Positions 51,838-61,197 of a DNA stretch of 64,000 nt are shown piece after piece. A model generated the notes under the pieces. The model ran no database searches and had not been told where the DNA came from. It saw only the letters and a program-made list of their open reading frames with translations. The translations under genes and the position numbers were made by a program. The DNA is from Gelidibacter pelagius (GTDB lineage: Bacteria; Bacteroidota; Bacteroidia; Flavobacteriales; Flavobacteriaceae), in assembly GCF_017581925.1 (NCBI RefSeq), contig NZ_JAGEVG010000013.1, forward strand, positions 97,433 to 161,432, given 5' to 3'. How positions within the stretch are numbered: position 1 is the first letter of the stretch; each line of letters opens with the position of its first letter.

Positions 51838-52770
51838 ATGAATGATTTACTTCGTTTTGAAATTCGGGAAGGCGGCACCAAAAACGAGCGCTATTTCAAT
51901 GGCTCCATCCAGAGATACCACTTTACGGATGCCCTAACGTTTTACAGTTTCGATTTTAAAGCTAAAGATCACTTTAGCATGCATCTAAAATCGAAAAGCC
52001 CCGTGATCTCTATCGGCATTAACCTGTCGCCTAAAACAGACTTGGTTTTAAATCGCAATACCATAGACCTTAACATCGCCTCCTTTTCCAGTGTCATGCT
52101 GTTAAACCACGATTTAGAAAGACTATCCATCCAATGTACGCCTCAGAGCAGTTATGATTTTTTGATCCTAAAAATTCAACCCGATTATCTAAATCTTGAA
52201 CAACTATCTTTTTTTAATGATCTTAAAAATGATAATGTGGGTATGAATATGTCACAGTTGATAGGCATGCCCAATTTGGAACTCTGCGAAATGGCCAGAA
52301 AACTCAAATACCTTGATAAAACGAGCTGCGATAATAAGTTTATTGCACAAGGTTATTGCCATATTTTGATTGGTCTTAAGATGAAGGAACTTCTAAATAC
52401 TTCAAATAAATTAGCATTCTTGCAACCTTTTGAAATCCAGCAATTGAAACTTGTTTCTGAAGCCATCATCAAAAACCCAGAAATCGAATACAGTATTAAA
52501 GCGCTATGTCAACGTACAGGTCTTTCGGTATCGAAACTTCAATCGGGTTTTAAAGAAATGCATGACTGTACGGTTACCAAATTTATCAGGAATCAAAGGT
52601 TGGAGAAAGCTCTGGATTTGTTGAAAAACACCAATATGAATGTCACGGAAATTGTATATTCTGTTGGCCTGACCAGTAGAAGTTACTTCTGTCGCATTTT
52701 TAAGAAACGCTTCAAATGTTCTCCAAAGTTTTATCAACAAAAACGAAAGCAGAGTCTTCTAATGGTTTGA
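51838..52770 (+). CDS. AraC-family transcriptional regulator
   Basis: The 310-residue protein has an N-terminal ligand-sensing part of about 200 residues without recognised domain, then an AraC DNA-binding domain: YSIKALCQRTGLSVSKLQSG FK-type first HTH and MNVTEIVYSVGLTSRSYFCR second HTH, with FKKRFKCSPKFYQQ at the end. It lies 207 bp upstream of the GH130 gene on the same strand, so it may control the GH130/GT4 pair. Confidence 0.88.
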   Translation: MNDLLRFEIREGGTKNERYFNGSIQRYHFTDALTFYSFDFKAKDHFSMHLKSKSPVISIGINLSPKTDLVLNRNTIDLNIASFSSVMLLNHDLERLSIQCTPQSSYDFLILKIQPDYLNLEQLSFFNDLKNDNVGMNMSQLIGMPNLELCEMARKLKYLDKTSCDNKFIAQGYCHILIGLKMKELLNTSNKLAFLQPFEIQQLKLVSEAIIKNPEIEYSIKALCQRTGLSVSKLQSGFKEMHDCTVTKFIRNQRLEKALDLLKNTNMNVTEIVYSVGLTSRSYFCRIFKKRFKCSPKFYQQKRKQSLLMV

Positions 52771-52977
52771 GTGTTCTCAGATGCGAGCCTCATTAGTTGA
52801 ATGATATCAGTCAACTTATTTTAAGACTTTTTTGGTTATTTTTTAAAAAGCCTGGTGCTTGTAGAAAAACATCTATGAAAATAGGCTTCAATCAAGGGTA
52901 ACAAAGGGTTGATAAGTTTCTTAAAAGTTGAATACCCAACTATTTCGTTCAGTTCTAATTTTTAGTAACTTGTTCTC

Positions 52978-54498
52978 ATGGGAATAAAAACACATAGAAA
53001 GGATTTGAAATTCACACCAGATGCAAGCCGAGTGGTGACGCGTTTTTTTAATAATGGTGATATACGAACCAAACAGCTAATTTTAAAAATCTTAGAATTT
53101 TCTGAGGATAAAGTTGCTGAAGAATTGCAAAATACCCTACATGAATTCAAGGGACGGCATCGCAATCTGAAGAAAATTTTTAAACGGCACTGCTCCAATT
53201 ATAAAGATTTGATCAATCAGATCGCCATCGATTATGAGCAATTGACGGAAAATCAAAAAATGCTTATTGGCGCTTACAGTACCCTGGAATATTCCATTGA
53301 ATCTGCTGCACTTTTCAATCCCTCCATGATTGAAGATCTGGATCAGTCATTTCTCAAAAAAGGAGAAAAACGTGTCATCATCTCTTTTAGGGCTACTGGG
53401 GAAGGTCATTTGTCATCCATTGTTTTTAGAAAAGGAATTTTGGATCAAAAAAATAATTTGCATATTTCTAAGGTCAGAAATCACATAGATCTTCCAGAAG
53501 TGGGGAATAAGATGTCTTATAATAAAGAACGCTTTGTTGAGAAAATGCAGGAAATTAACATTCCCCAAAATTATATTTCCGAAATCATGGATCCGCTTCC
53601 AGATCATTTTGAATATTATGCCCTTAAGGAAGCAGTAAAAAAACTATTGGACGGCAATAACCTTGAATCGGCTAAAAAATTGGCACTTCATGAGATGACC
53701 TGGCTGGTGGATTCGTATTACGATTTAAAATTCAATGAACTCAGCGATATTACAGAACGTGTGATTTTTCCAAATTCGCCGGCTGAGAGCCGAGGAATTG
53801 AAGACGCAAGATTTGTTCGATTTACCGATGATGAGGGTAGCGATACTATTTATGCCACCTATACGGCCTACAATGGCCATACTATTATTCCTAAATTGTT
53901 GAGTACCAGCAATTTTATAGATTTTAGGATCATGCCGCTTCATGGGAATGCCGCACAAAATAAAAACTTTGCCTTGTTTCCCCGAAAAATCAAAGGAAAA
54001 TATGCTATGCTGGCCCGAATTGATGGCTACAATAATTATGTTGTGTTTTCAGACCGAATCACCTTGTGGAACGACCCGATAAAAATTCAAGAACCCAAAT
54101 TTGCATGGGACCTTACCCAAATAGGCAATTGTGGTTCTCCAATTTACACCGATGAAGGTTGGCTGATCCTGACCCATGGCGTTGGGCCTATGCGTCGGTA
54201 TTGTATTGGTGCATCGCTACTGGATTTGGAAGATCCGACCCGCGTCATTGGCAGATTGAAGGAACCTTTGATATCGCCCAGTAAGGAAGAACGCGAAGGG
54301 TATGTGCCCAATGTGGTCTATTCCTGCGGCGGAATTATCCATAATGAGGATCTTATTATTCCTTATGCAGTGTCTGATTATTCATCGTCATACGCTACAG
54401 TCAATTTAAAATCCTTAATGGATAAACTCAAAACTTCGCTGGATAATGATGCCGAAACACAAGATCATTCTTCAAAAGCCAATCGTGCCAATAAATAG
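52978..54498 (+). CDS. GH130-family glycosidase/phosphorylase with long N-terminal extension
   Basis: The 506-residue protein has a helical N-terminal region of about 120 residues not found in short GH130 enzymes, then the propeller. The acid motif is SRGIEDARFVRFTD, and GNCGSPIYTDEGWLILTHGV and YCIGASLLDLEDPTR are also typical. It differs strongly from the 361-residue GH130 at 3490. No signal peptide, so cytosolic. GH130 enzymes of this long type are linked with mannosyl-oligosaccharide metabolism. Its last 34 bp overlap the end of the convergent GT4 gene. Confidence 0.87.
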   Translation: MGIKTHRKDLKFTPDASRVVTRFFNNGDIRTKQLILKILEFSEDKVAEELQNTLHEFKGRHRNLKKIFKRHCSNYKDLINQIAIDYEQLTENQKMLIGAYSTLEYSIESAALFNPSMIEDLDQSFLKKGEKRVIISFRATGEGHLSSIVFRKGILDQKNNLHISKVRNHIDLPEVGNKMSYNKERFVEKMQEINIPQNYISEIMDPLPDHFEYYALKEAVKKLLDGNNLESAKKLALHEMTWLVDSYYDLKFNELSDITERVIFPNSPAESRGIEDARFVRFTDDEGSDTIYATYTAYNGHTIIPKLLSTSNFIDFRIMPLHGNAAQNKNFALFPRKIKGKYAMLARIDGYNNYVVFSDRITLWNDPIKIQEPKFAWDLTQIGNCGSPIYTDEGWLILTHGVGPMRRYCIGASLLDLEDPTRVIGRLKEPLISPSKEEREGYVPNVVYSCGGIIHNEDLIIPYAVSDYSSSYATVNLKSLMDKLKTSLDNDAETQDHSSKANRANK

Positions 54499-56777
54499 CT
54501 GACGGTAGATTCTGCACCTTGGTTCAAATTGACATTTTTAAGCTCCAGTCCGTCAAAACATCCCGTCGTGCACGGATTATAGATGATTTGTTTCAAATGG
54601 TTATTGCCCATAAACCAACTGAACGCAAGTTCCATCTTTTTCTCATACCCTTCATTGGAGAACATGTCATGAAAATTCTTCAGGGCCAAAATGGTGTAGG
54701 CAACATCGATGGGCTGTTGTCCGCCAAGCGAACATTCCTTAATTGAATCGCCTCTTAAAAACCACGTCTGGTTGGAAATTACCGTAAACTTATCATGATC
54801 AAATAAATGTTGGAGCAAAAAGTTGAAGGATTCAAAGGCAATTACCTTATAGTTTTCAATTTTGGTCAATTTATGAGCCTCCAGCATGGCTTCGGGCAAA
54901 ACACTGTTTCCGTAGGTCAAATACGGTTCGAACCACTTCCAGTTAGGACCTGATTCGTGCAGGTACATCTTGGAGAGTTTCGATGCCGATTTTTTGAGGG
55001 TGTCCATATATCTTGAATCGGTTTGTGCCAGCCCAGAGAGCACAATTCCTTTAATGATAAAAGCCATGGCACGAGGGGAATTGTAATGGACCGCATTTGG
55101 AATAAAGTCGCCGAAACATTCTTTGGCCCGATTGAACAGGTAAGTATATTTGGCAGGAAAAAGATGTTCTATTTCCAGCAGGTGGCCAAGGGCCCAAATG
55201 GCACGGCCATTGGAATCTTCAAGATTAACCTTGTCGTTCTGTGGGGTGAAGTTCTGGTGGTCATCAACATAATTAAAAAATCGGCCATTATTGCGTTGAC
55301 AATTTAAAATAAAACTAAAATATTTTTTCAGCAATGGCATGAGGCTGATGTTTTGGGTGCGCTTATAATACTCACAAATAACAATGAGAGCTCTTGCATT
55401 ATCATCCAAAGTATATCCAGAAGTGATATCAGGCTGATTTAATTTTGCAAACTGGATCAACCCCACTTCGGAGGTCATCTTTTGGAGATGGTCAAGTTTA
55501 ATTTCTGGTTTTTGATAGACCAGTTGAGTGGGATGGGCAAATTTTTGAAACAGATGGCCGTGAGCCAACGCAGAATTTTCCCAAGAGGTGGCCGAGGAAG
55601 CGTGCAGTCCGTTAAGCCCCAGGTTCTCCCGATAGTGTTTATCCTTTAAAAGCGTTCGCAAATGTGCGGTTAATTTTTGGCTATCTCCAAAATCAAACAT
55701 CAAGCCTTTATTTTCAGACAGAAATTCCTTGGCGTGGGGGATGGGTGTTGAAATTATAGGACAACCACAACTCATGGCGTAGGCAAATGTGCCACTCACC
55801 GCTTGATTGGGATCTTTGGAGGTGAACAGATAAATATCGGTAAGTTGAAGATAGTCCAATAACTTATCTAAGGGCAGAAATTCATTGACGAAGCTGACAT
55901 GTGCTTCAATTTTGAGCGCTTTGGTTTTTTGGACCAAAAATTCCCGATAGGATTCGCCTTCGTTTTTGACTAAAGTTGGATGGGATTTCCCCAAGACCAA
56001 AAACATAAGGTCTGGAAACACCTTAATTAATTCAGGGAGCGCATCGAGCGTGGTTTCAATGCTTTTACCTGGGCCTAAAAGCCCAAAAGTTGATATCACT
56101 GTTTTTTGGTCTAGTCCGTATTTTGATTTTAATTCTTCACGGTTCTTATGTTCAATTAAATGAGTCCCGTGCGTAATGACCTTTATTTTGGAAGGATGGA
56201 TGCCATAAGCATTCACTAAAAGCGATTGGGATGAATTGGTCATTACCGTCAAACATTGGGCGCAAGATGCAATTTCCCTCACATAGTTTATTAACTTAGA
56301 ATCTGGATTGGGAATGACGGTATGGAACGCGACAATGATGGTTTTTTTTAGGGATTTCAAAAAGTCAATAAACATATCAGAATAACCGTTGAATAGTCCA
56401 AATTCATGTTGGATCATGACAAGTTTAATGCTTTCATCCCTATTGATTTTGGAGTGGAGTCGATTATAACTCTCAGTGGAATCGGTGTCTAAACTATAGT
56501 CAAATGAGTCTGACTGCTCGAGCGGATGCTTAGTATCATGAAGTGCACATATTTTGATGGCACATGAATTTCCAAAAGCCTTATTGACACTTTCCATCAA
56601 ATCTTTTGAATAGGTCGCAATCCCACATTCGCGAGGAGGAAACGTGGTGAGCATTAAAATTGATGCATTTAATTGGGGATTGCCCGAATTTATATTCTTT
56701 TCGTTCTGCTTTTTAAAAAAATGAAATCTTTTAGAGCTATTGGAGGTATTGGATTCTTTGAGGCTTGACGCTTTCAT
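54465..56777 (-). CDS. GT4-family glycosyltransferase with C-terminal helical domain
   Basis: The 770-residue protein has a GT-B glycosyltransferase in residues 35-420 (LTTFPPRECGIATYSKDL, HEFGLFNGY, TVISTFGLLGPGKSIETTL, QAVSGTFAYAMSCGCPIIST). The usual EX7E is modified: the second Glu position is Ala. The remaining 340 residues (from about 430) are helical with GYTLDDNARALIVICEYY, EDSNGRAIWALGHLLE and WFEPYLTYGNSVLPEAML, like an (alpha/alpha)6 barrel. The fusion suggests a cytosolic enzyme that builds and processes a glycan. It converges on, and overlaps, the GH130 gene, so the two could be antagonists in one pathway. Confidence 0.85.
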   Translation of the reverse strand: MKASSLKESNTSNSSKRFHFFKKQNEKNINSGNPQLNASILMLTTFPPRECGIATYSKDLMESVNKAFGNSCAIKICALHDTKHPLEQSDSFDYSLDTDSTESYNRLHSKINRDESIKLVMIQHEFGLFNGYSDMFIDFLKSLKKTIIVAFHTVIPNPDSKLINYVREIASCAQCLTVMTNSSQSLLVNAYGIHPSKIKVITHGTHLIEHKNREELKSKYGLDQKTVISTFGLLGPGKSIETTLDALPELIKVFPDLMFLVLGKSHPTLVKNEGESYREFLVQKTKALKIEAHVSFVNEFLPLDKLLDYLQLTDIYLFTSKDPNQAVSGTFAYAMSCGCPIISTPIPHAKEFLSENKGLMFDFGDSQKLTAHLRTLLKDKHYRENLGLNGLHASSATSWENSALAHGHLFQKFAHPTQLVYQKPEIKLDHLQKMTSEVGLIQFAKLNQPDITSGYTLDDNARALIVICEYYKRTQNISLMPLLKKYFSFILNCQRNNGRFFNYVDDHQNFTPQNDKVNLEDSNGRAIWALGHLLEIEHLFPAKYTYLFNRAKECFGDFIPNAVHYNSPRAMAFIIKGIVLSGLAQTDSRYMDTLKKSASKLSKMYLHESGPNWKWFEPYLTYGNSVLPEAMLEAHKLTKIENYKVIAFESFNFLLQHLFDHDKFTVISNQTWFLRGDSIKECSLGGQQPIDVAYTILALKNFHDMFSNEGYEKKMELAFSWFMGNNHLKQIIYNPCTTGCFDGLELKNVNLNQGAESTVSYLLARLAFEE

Positions 56778-57144
56778 GATAATGATCGAGGTTGTGGATT
56801 AATAATATAGTATTGAAGTTAGTTTTATCTTCGATCCGTCGCGTGCTTTATCAATCGAAAGATTAACCTAAATAACCGAAACGTGTTGATTAGGGCTTTT
56901 GGGTTACATCATTTTGGAATTAAGTTAATGGAAGCAGGTTGTCTTCTCAATAATATCTGATAATGAGTTGGTTAAACGGTCGGTTTCGACCAATAGCAAA
57001 TAATTTATCATTCAAGAAACTACCAACTCTCTAATATAATACGATAATCGCTATTCCAATTATATAGGTTATAAAAAAGATGTTTTGCGCTAAGGTTTGA
57101 GTAGAAATAAGATGAAATTTATGGCTCATAATTAATGTGATGAT
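56778..57144. other. Intergenic region, 367 bp, between divergent genes
   Basis: Divergent promoters of the GT4 and catalase genes must lie here. I see no clear TAnnTTTG box and no strong hairpin. Nothing else recognised. Confidence 0.45.
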
Positions 57145-59283
57145 ATGAGCAAAAAGAAGATAACTGACTCTGGTTCAAAAAAAACCGACGATTTGAAAAA
57201 ATTCGTTGTTAACACCAAGGATACGACAATGACCACCAACCAAGGTCTAAGAATCAATGATACAAACAACTCGCTAAAATCTGGGGAACGTGGTTCGACC
57301 TTACTTGAGGATTTTTTATTAAGGGAAAAAATAACCCATTTTGACCACGAAAGAATTCCAGAGCGCATTGTGCACGCCAGAGGAAGTGGGGCACACGGGT
57401 ATTTTGAATTGTATGAAAGTATAGCGGAATTTAGCAAAGCTGGACTTTTTACCGATACTTCAAGAAAAACACCAGTTTTTGTGAGATTTTCTACCGTCGC
57501 TGGTTCTAAGGGGTCATCAGATTTGGCAAGGGATGTTCGCGGATTTGCAGTTAAATTTTATACTGAAGAAGGTACATGGGATTTGGTAGGTAACAATATG
57601 CCTATCTTTTTTATTCAGGATGCCATGAAATTTCCTGATCTTGTTCATGCGGTAAAACCAGAACCCAATAAAGAGATTCCTCAGGCTGCTTCTGCACATG
57701 ATACTTTTTACGATTTTGTTTCGCACGCCACTGAGACTTTACACAATCAGATCTGGGCCATGAGTGATCGTGCCATACCTCGTAGTTTCCGGATGATGGA
57801 AGGTTTTGGCATTCATACCTTTCGATTGATCAATGAGAAAGGTGAATCACACTTTGTGAAATTCCATTGGAAACCTAAATTGGGAGTCCATTCGGTGACT
57901 TGGGATGAAGCGGTAAAAATAAGTGGTGCAGATTCTGATTTTCATAGAAGGGATTTGTGGGACGCTATTGAAGCGGGGCAATTTCCAGAATGGGAATTTG
58001 GAATTCAGGTTGTTGCTCAAAAAGATGAACACAAATTCGATTTTGATCTATTGGATCCTACCAAATTAATTCCCGAAGAAATGGTACCGGTTAGAATTAT
58101 AGGGAAAATGACGCTCAACAAAAATCCTGAAAATTTCTTTGCTGAAACCGAGCAAGTCGCTTTTTTGCCCGGACATATCATACCAGGGATTGACTTCACA
58201 AATGATCCATTGTTGCAAGGACGTTTATTTTCGTATCGAGATACGCAGTTATCGCGACTGGGATCACCAAATTTTCATCAAATCCCTATCAACCGACCAA
58301 TTATGCCCACTCATAACAATCAACGAGATGGACATATGCAAATGGATATTCCTAAAGGTCAAACTGCATACTTCCCAAATAGTTTAAGCGGTGGCTGTCC
58401 GCATCTGTCGAAAATGGCTGAGGGTGCGTTTACTTCATACGAAGAGCGGATCGATGCACGAAAAATTAGAACCAGAAGCGAAAGTTTTTCTGATCATTTT
58501 TCTCAACCAGCTCTATTTTATCGAAGTCTCGCAGATTGGGAGCAGAAACATGTAACGGACGCTTATATTTTTGAATTGGGAAAATGTATGCACCAACATA
58601 TTCAGGAAAGGATGTTATATATGATCGCGCAGATTGATACTGATCTTTCACAAGAAGTAGCCAAAGGTTTGGGACTAAAAGTGCCAAATTCCGTTGATGG
58701 ACCTGTTAATCAATCTATCGGTGCCGATGCGGATGTTTCGAAACATCAGCCACCAAAGAAGAAAATTTATTTGGACAAATCACCCGCGCTCAGTCAGGCA
58801 AATACAAAATTTGACAGTATTGCCACGCGTCAGATAGCCGTATTGGTTGCAGATGGGTTTTCGATGAAAAATTATAAAAAAATGAAACAGACCTTGGAGA
58901 AAGCAGGAGCAGTACTAAAATTAGTTGCACCTCATGGTGGAAAAATCAAGTGTGACGATCAAATGGAACATAAAGTGGATGCCGCAATCATGACTACGGA
59001 AAGTGTTTTGTATGACGCCATATATATCCCGGGAGGGAAAAAGTCAATTGACGCTTTAAAAAATGAAGCCAAATTTATAAAATTTGTAAACGAAGCATTT
59101 AAACATTGTAAAGCAATTGCGGCAGATGATGAAGGTGAACACTTTATAGATGACACATTTGTTTCCAAACATAAGAATGATAATGCTGTATTAATCAATT
59201 CAAAACCTTCAGATTTTGTCATTGCCATAGCGCAACATCGCAATTGGAACAGAATGGAGATTGCAAAGAACCTACCGTGTTGA
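57145..59283 (+). CDS. katE: Large-subunit catalase (HPII-like)
   Basis: The 712-residue monofunctional haem catalase matches the large clade II subunits. Key sites are the distal His in VHARGSGAHGYFELYE, the Asn in GNNMPIFFIQDA, and the haem Tyr in RLFSYRDTQLSRLG. After position 560 follows the DJ-1/PfpI-like C-terminal domain (QIAVLVADGFSMKNYKKM, YIPGGKKSIDAL, AIAADDEGEHFI). HPII-type enzymes are often stationary-phase and stress induced. The N-terminal tail is Lys-rich. Confidence 0.95.
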   Translation: MSKKKITDSGSKKTDDLKKFVVNTKDTTMTTNQGLRINDTNNSLKSGERGSTLLEDFLLREKITHFDHERIPERIVHARGSGAHGYFELYESIAEFSKAGLFTDTSRKTPVFVRFSTVAGSKGSSDLARDVRGFAVKFYTEEGTWDLVGNNMPIFFIQDAMKFPDLVHAVKPEPNKEIPQAASAHDTFYDFVSHATETLHNQIWAMSDRAIPRSFRMMEGFGIHTFRLINEKGESHFVKFHWKPKLGVHSVTWDEAVKISGADSDFHRRDLWDAIEAGQFPEWEFGIQVVAQKDEHKFDFDLLDPTKLIPEEMVPVRIIGKMTLNKNPENFFAETEQVAFLPGHIIPGIDFTNDPLLQGRLFSYRDTQLSRLGSPNFHQIPINRPIMPTHNNQRDGHMQMDIPKGQTAYFPNSLSGGCPHLSKMAEGAFTSYEERIDARKIRTRSESFSDHFSQPALFYRSLADWEQKHVTDAYIFELGKCMHQHIQERMLYMIAQIDTDLSQEVAKGLGLKVPNSVDGPVNQSIGADADVSKHQPPKKKIYLDKSPALSQANTKFDSIATRQIAVLVADGFSMKNYKKMKQTLEKAGAVLKLVAPHGGKIKCDDQMEHKVDAAIMTTESVLYDAIYIPGGKKSIDALKNEAKFIKFVNEAFKHCKAIAADDEGEHFIDDTFVSKHKNDNAVLINSKPSDFVIAIAQHRNWNRMEIAKNLPC

Positions 59284-59376
59284 TATAAGTCATGAATCCA
59301 ATACTTAATCGCAAAGGGCAATGAGTTTAGAAGGTTGATTAATTCTAGTATGACAGTGGGATCTTCAAATGAATAA

Positions 59377-59405
59377 TTGAAGACTTGTTAAGTGGGATAT
59401 ATTTG
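59377..59405 (+). promoter_or_regulatory. Bacteroidota-type promoter of the DUF421 gene
   Basis: TTG (59377-59379) and TATATTTG (59398-59405) are separated by 18 bp, close to the TTG-N19-TAnnTTTG consensus. The start codon is 28 bp downstream of the -7 box. Confidence 0.65.
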
Positions 59406-59433
59406 CAACGTAAAAATTTAATGCTAAAAAGTT

Positions 59434-60006
59434 ATGATCGATGGTAATGACTATACGTTTGAATTTTTAAAAATGCTTATCGGAGACTTTGGTCTTATGA
59501 TGTATTTGGAAATCTTGATTAGAGTTATAATTATCATGAGCTATACCATTTTAATGATTCGCTGGATTGGTAAGCGGGCGATTGGTAATATAGGGAGTGC
59601 AGACATTTTATTGATTATTGCTATGGGAAGCTCGGTTGGAGATGCAATGCTTTATCCATCGGTACCCTTAGCCGTTGCGCTTGCAGTAATTACTTTAATT
59701 GCGGGATTTCAAAAATTGTATGTGTTTATGGGAATTGAATTTCGGGGTATTAGGAAAGTTACACACCCAAGAGTTTTAAAATTAGTTGAAAAAGGAAAAT
59801 TATTGGAAGGTAATTTCGAGATCGATGAAATTGATAAAAATGAAGTTTTGATGCTGTTAAGACAGGAAGGAATCAGATATCTTTCTGAAGTTGAACATGC
59901 TTATTATGAGCAATCGGGGATCTTGAGCGTTTTTAAATATGACAATCCAATATTTGAACAGTCAATTTTACCAGAAGACCTTGACGATCTTAAAGTTAGT
60001 AATTAG
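59434..60006 (+). CDS. DUF421/YetF-type membrane protein
   Basis: The 190-residue protein has three N-terminal hydrophobic segments (MMYLEILIRVIIIMSYTILM, SADILLIIAMGSSVGDAML, VPLAVALAVITLIAGF) and a soluble domain after 100 with HPRVLKLVEKGKLLEGNFE and EIDKNEVLMLLRQEGI. The motif MIRWIGKRAIGNI is characteristic of DUF421. The family includes Bacillus YetF and spore proteins YrbG/YdfR; the function is unknown. Stress context here. Confidence 0.87.
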   Translation: MIDGNDYTFEFLKMLIGDFGLMMYLEILIRVIIIMSYTILMIRWIGKRAIGNIGSADILLIIAMGSSVGDAMLYPSVPLAVALAVITLIAGFQKLYVFMGIEFRGIRKVTHPRVLKLVEKGKLLEGNFEIDEIDKNEVLMLLRQEGIRYLSEVEHAYYEQSGILSVFKYDNPIFEQSILPEDLDDLKVSN

Positions 60007-60136
60007 ATTTACTCATAAACGCTATTCTCAAAATTTTAACGGACTTTCTGTGATTTGGACAAAAACTTATATTTTTTAGGTTAACCTATTTTAATTTTCA
60101 TAATTAACTTGAGTATTAATTTTAAAACTTCATGTC

Positions 60137-60598
60137 ATGAATAAATTAGCAAAATTATTAGCATTTGCCGGACTTACCGGAGCAGTTGCATATGTGACTT
60201 TTGGGTTGAAAGGAAAAACTGCTCCGAGTTCTAATTCAGATAAATCATTGAGTACGTCGAGAAATAACGATTCAAAAATCTCTGGGTCAGCGAATTCTGA
60301 AAATCAGAAAATATCATCAACTTCTAAAGGCTCAACGACTGAAAGCAAGGATCATTCGGATTATTCCGATAGTAGAACCCAAAAAATGTATAAAGATTTG
60401 GGAATGACCGACGAACAGAGACGACGTTACGAAAGAGATTACCGTACAGTAATGGACAGATGGGAAAAAAACAACCCCAATCATAACGGCGATGAAAAAG
60501 AAAAGATTGAAGAACACAACTCGGTATTAAAGGCTGTACTTGATGAAGCGCAGTTTTCAATGTATCGCGATTGGTTTAAGAACAATCCTACTAAATAA
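60137..60598 (+). CDS. Membrane-anchored protein with Ser-rich linker and helical domain
   Basis: The 153-residue protein has a membrane helix at the start (KLLAFAGLTGAVAYVTFGL), then a Ser/Lys/Asp-rich linker of about 55 residues, then a helical domain with KMYKDLGMTDEQRRRYERD and LKAVLDEAQFSMYRDWFKN. The MTDEQRRR/LDEAQ pattern resembles Spy/CpxP-like LTxxQ proteins, but the match is loose. It lies 131 bp after DUF421. I do not recognise a family. Confidence 0.6.
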   Translation: MNKLAKLLAFAGLTGAVAYVTFGLKGKTAPSSNSDKSLSTSRNNDSKISGSANSENQKISSTSKGSTTESKDHSDYSDSRTQKMYKDLGMTDEQRRRYERDYRTVMDRWEKNNPNHNGDEKEKIEEHNSVLKAVLDEAQFSMYRDWFKNNPTK

Positions 60599-60603
60599 AA
60601 CTA

Positions 60604-60864
60604 CATCGCAACTTACTAACTTATGGCATCGGAATTGAGAACCTCCCTACAGCCTTCAGTATAGTTATGAATGTGCAATTTGATAAATCAGGCGAATTAA
60701 AAGTTGTAATCCAAACATCAAAAGCGGGTGGTTTAATTCATTTTCGGACCATAACGGATTTAGTCGTTGGTCTTACATCATGTTCTGCCAAGGATAGCAT
60801 TGGCTGAATTTTTAAACCCATTCATTATATCATTATTGACGAAACTGGACTTATTAATGCATAA
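60604..60864 (+). pseudogene. Remnant of a DUF1989 (urea carboxylase-associated-like) gene
   Basis: The frame through 60604-60864 reads YGIGIENLPTAFSIVMNVQ, FDKSGELKVVIQTSKAGGLI, HFRTITDLVVGLTSCSAKD, then a TGA at 60805-60807, then IFKPIHYIIIDETGLINA and a stop. DUF1989 proteins have the same order: a P.F..FMNV segment, a SKPGD-like turn, a MDLVVG.SxCS segment and a final FKPI.Y. The N-terminal half is absent. A decayed fragment, perhaps left by deletion. Confidence 0.65.
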
Positions 60865-60908
60865 ATGTTAGGCGTGGAGATCAATATTAATCTTTAAAAA
60901 CAGACACT

Positions 60909-61079
60909 ATGAGCAACAAAAAAAATGACAAGGAATTTGATCCAGAAAAGGACAAAGAGTTAAAAAAAGGACCTTTAAAACCAGAACATAGAAACCAATA
61001 CGGTGGAAATCCTGGTGGGAAGTCGCGTAATCTTTCTGATCGTGCTAAAGCTGAGAAAGAGCGAAAAGAGAAAAAATAA
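60909..61079 (+). CDS. 56-residue charged small protein
   Basis: The gene begins MSNKKNDKEFDPEKDKELKK and ends DRAKAEKERKEKK. The middle has NQYGGNPGGKSRNLSDRAK. It is hydrophilic and Lys/Glu/Gly-rich with no membrane segment, as in disordered stress proteins (a hydrophilin-like composition). It ends 71 bp before the terminator at 61151-61174. I do not recognise a family. Confidence 0.6.
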   Translation: MSNKKNDKEFDPEKDKELKKGPLKPEHRNQYGGNPGGKSRNLSDRAKAEKERKEKK

Positions 61080-61150
61080 CTGAGTACAATGCTTAAATGC
61101 CACAGCTTAGCGTACTAGACAATTGTTGATTTTTACATACATTTAAATTA

Positions 61151-61174
61151 AAATCCCGAATAATTTCGGGATTT
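61151..61174. terminator. Bidirectional hairpin terminator
   Basis: Perfect 10-bp stem AAATCCCGAA (61151-61160) and TTCGGGATTT (61165-61174), loop TAAT, then TTTTTT on the plus strand and AT-rich DNA on the other. It lies between the convergent small protein gene and the DUF892 gene. Confidence 0.85.
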
Positions 61175-61197
61175 TTTCATTATGAAGCTATGATTTT

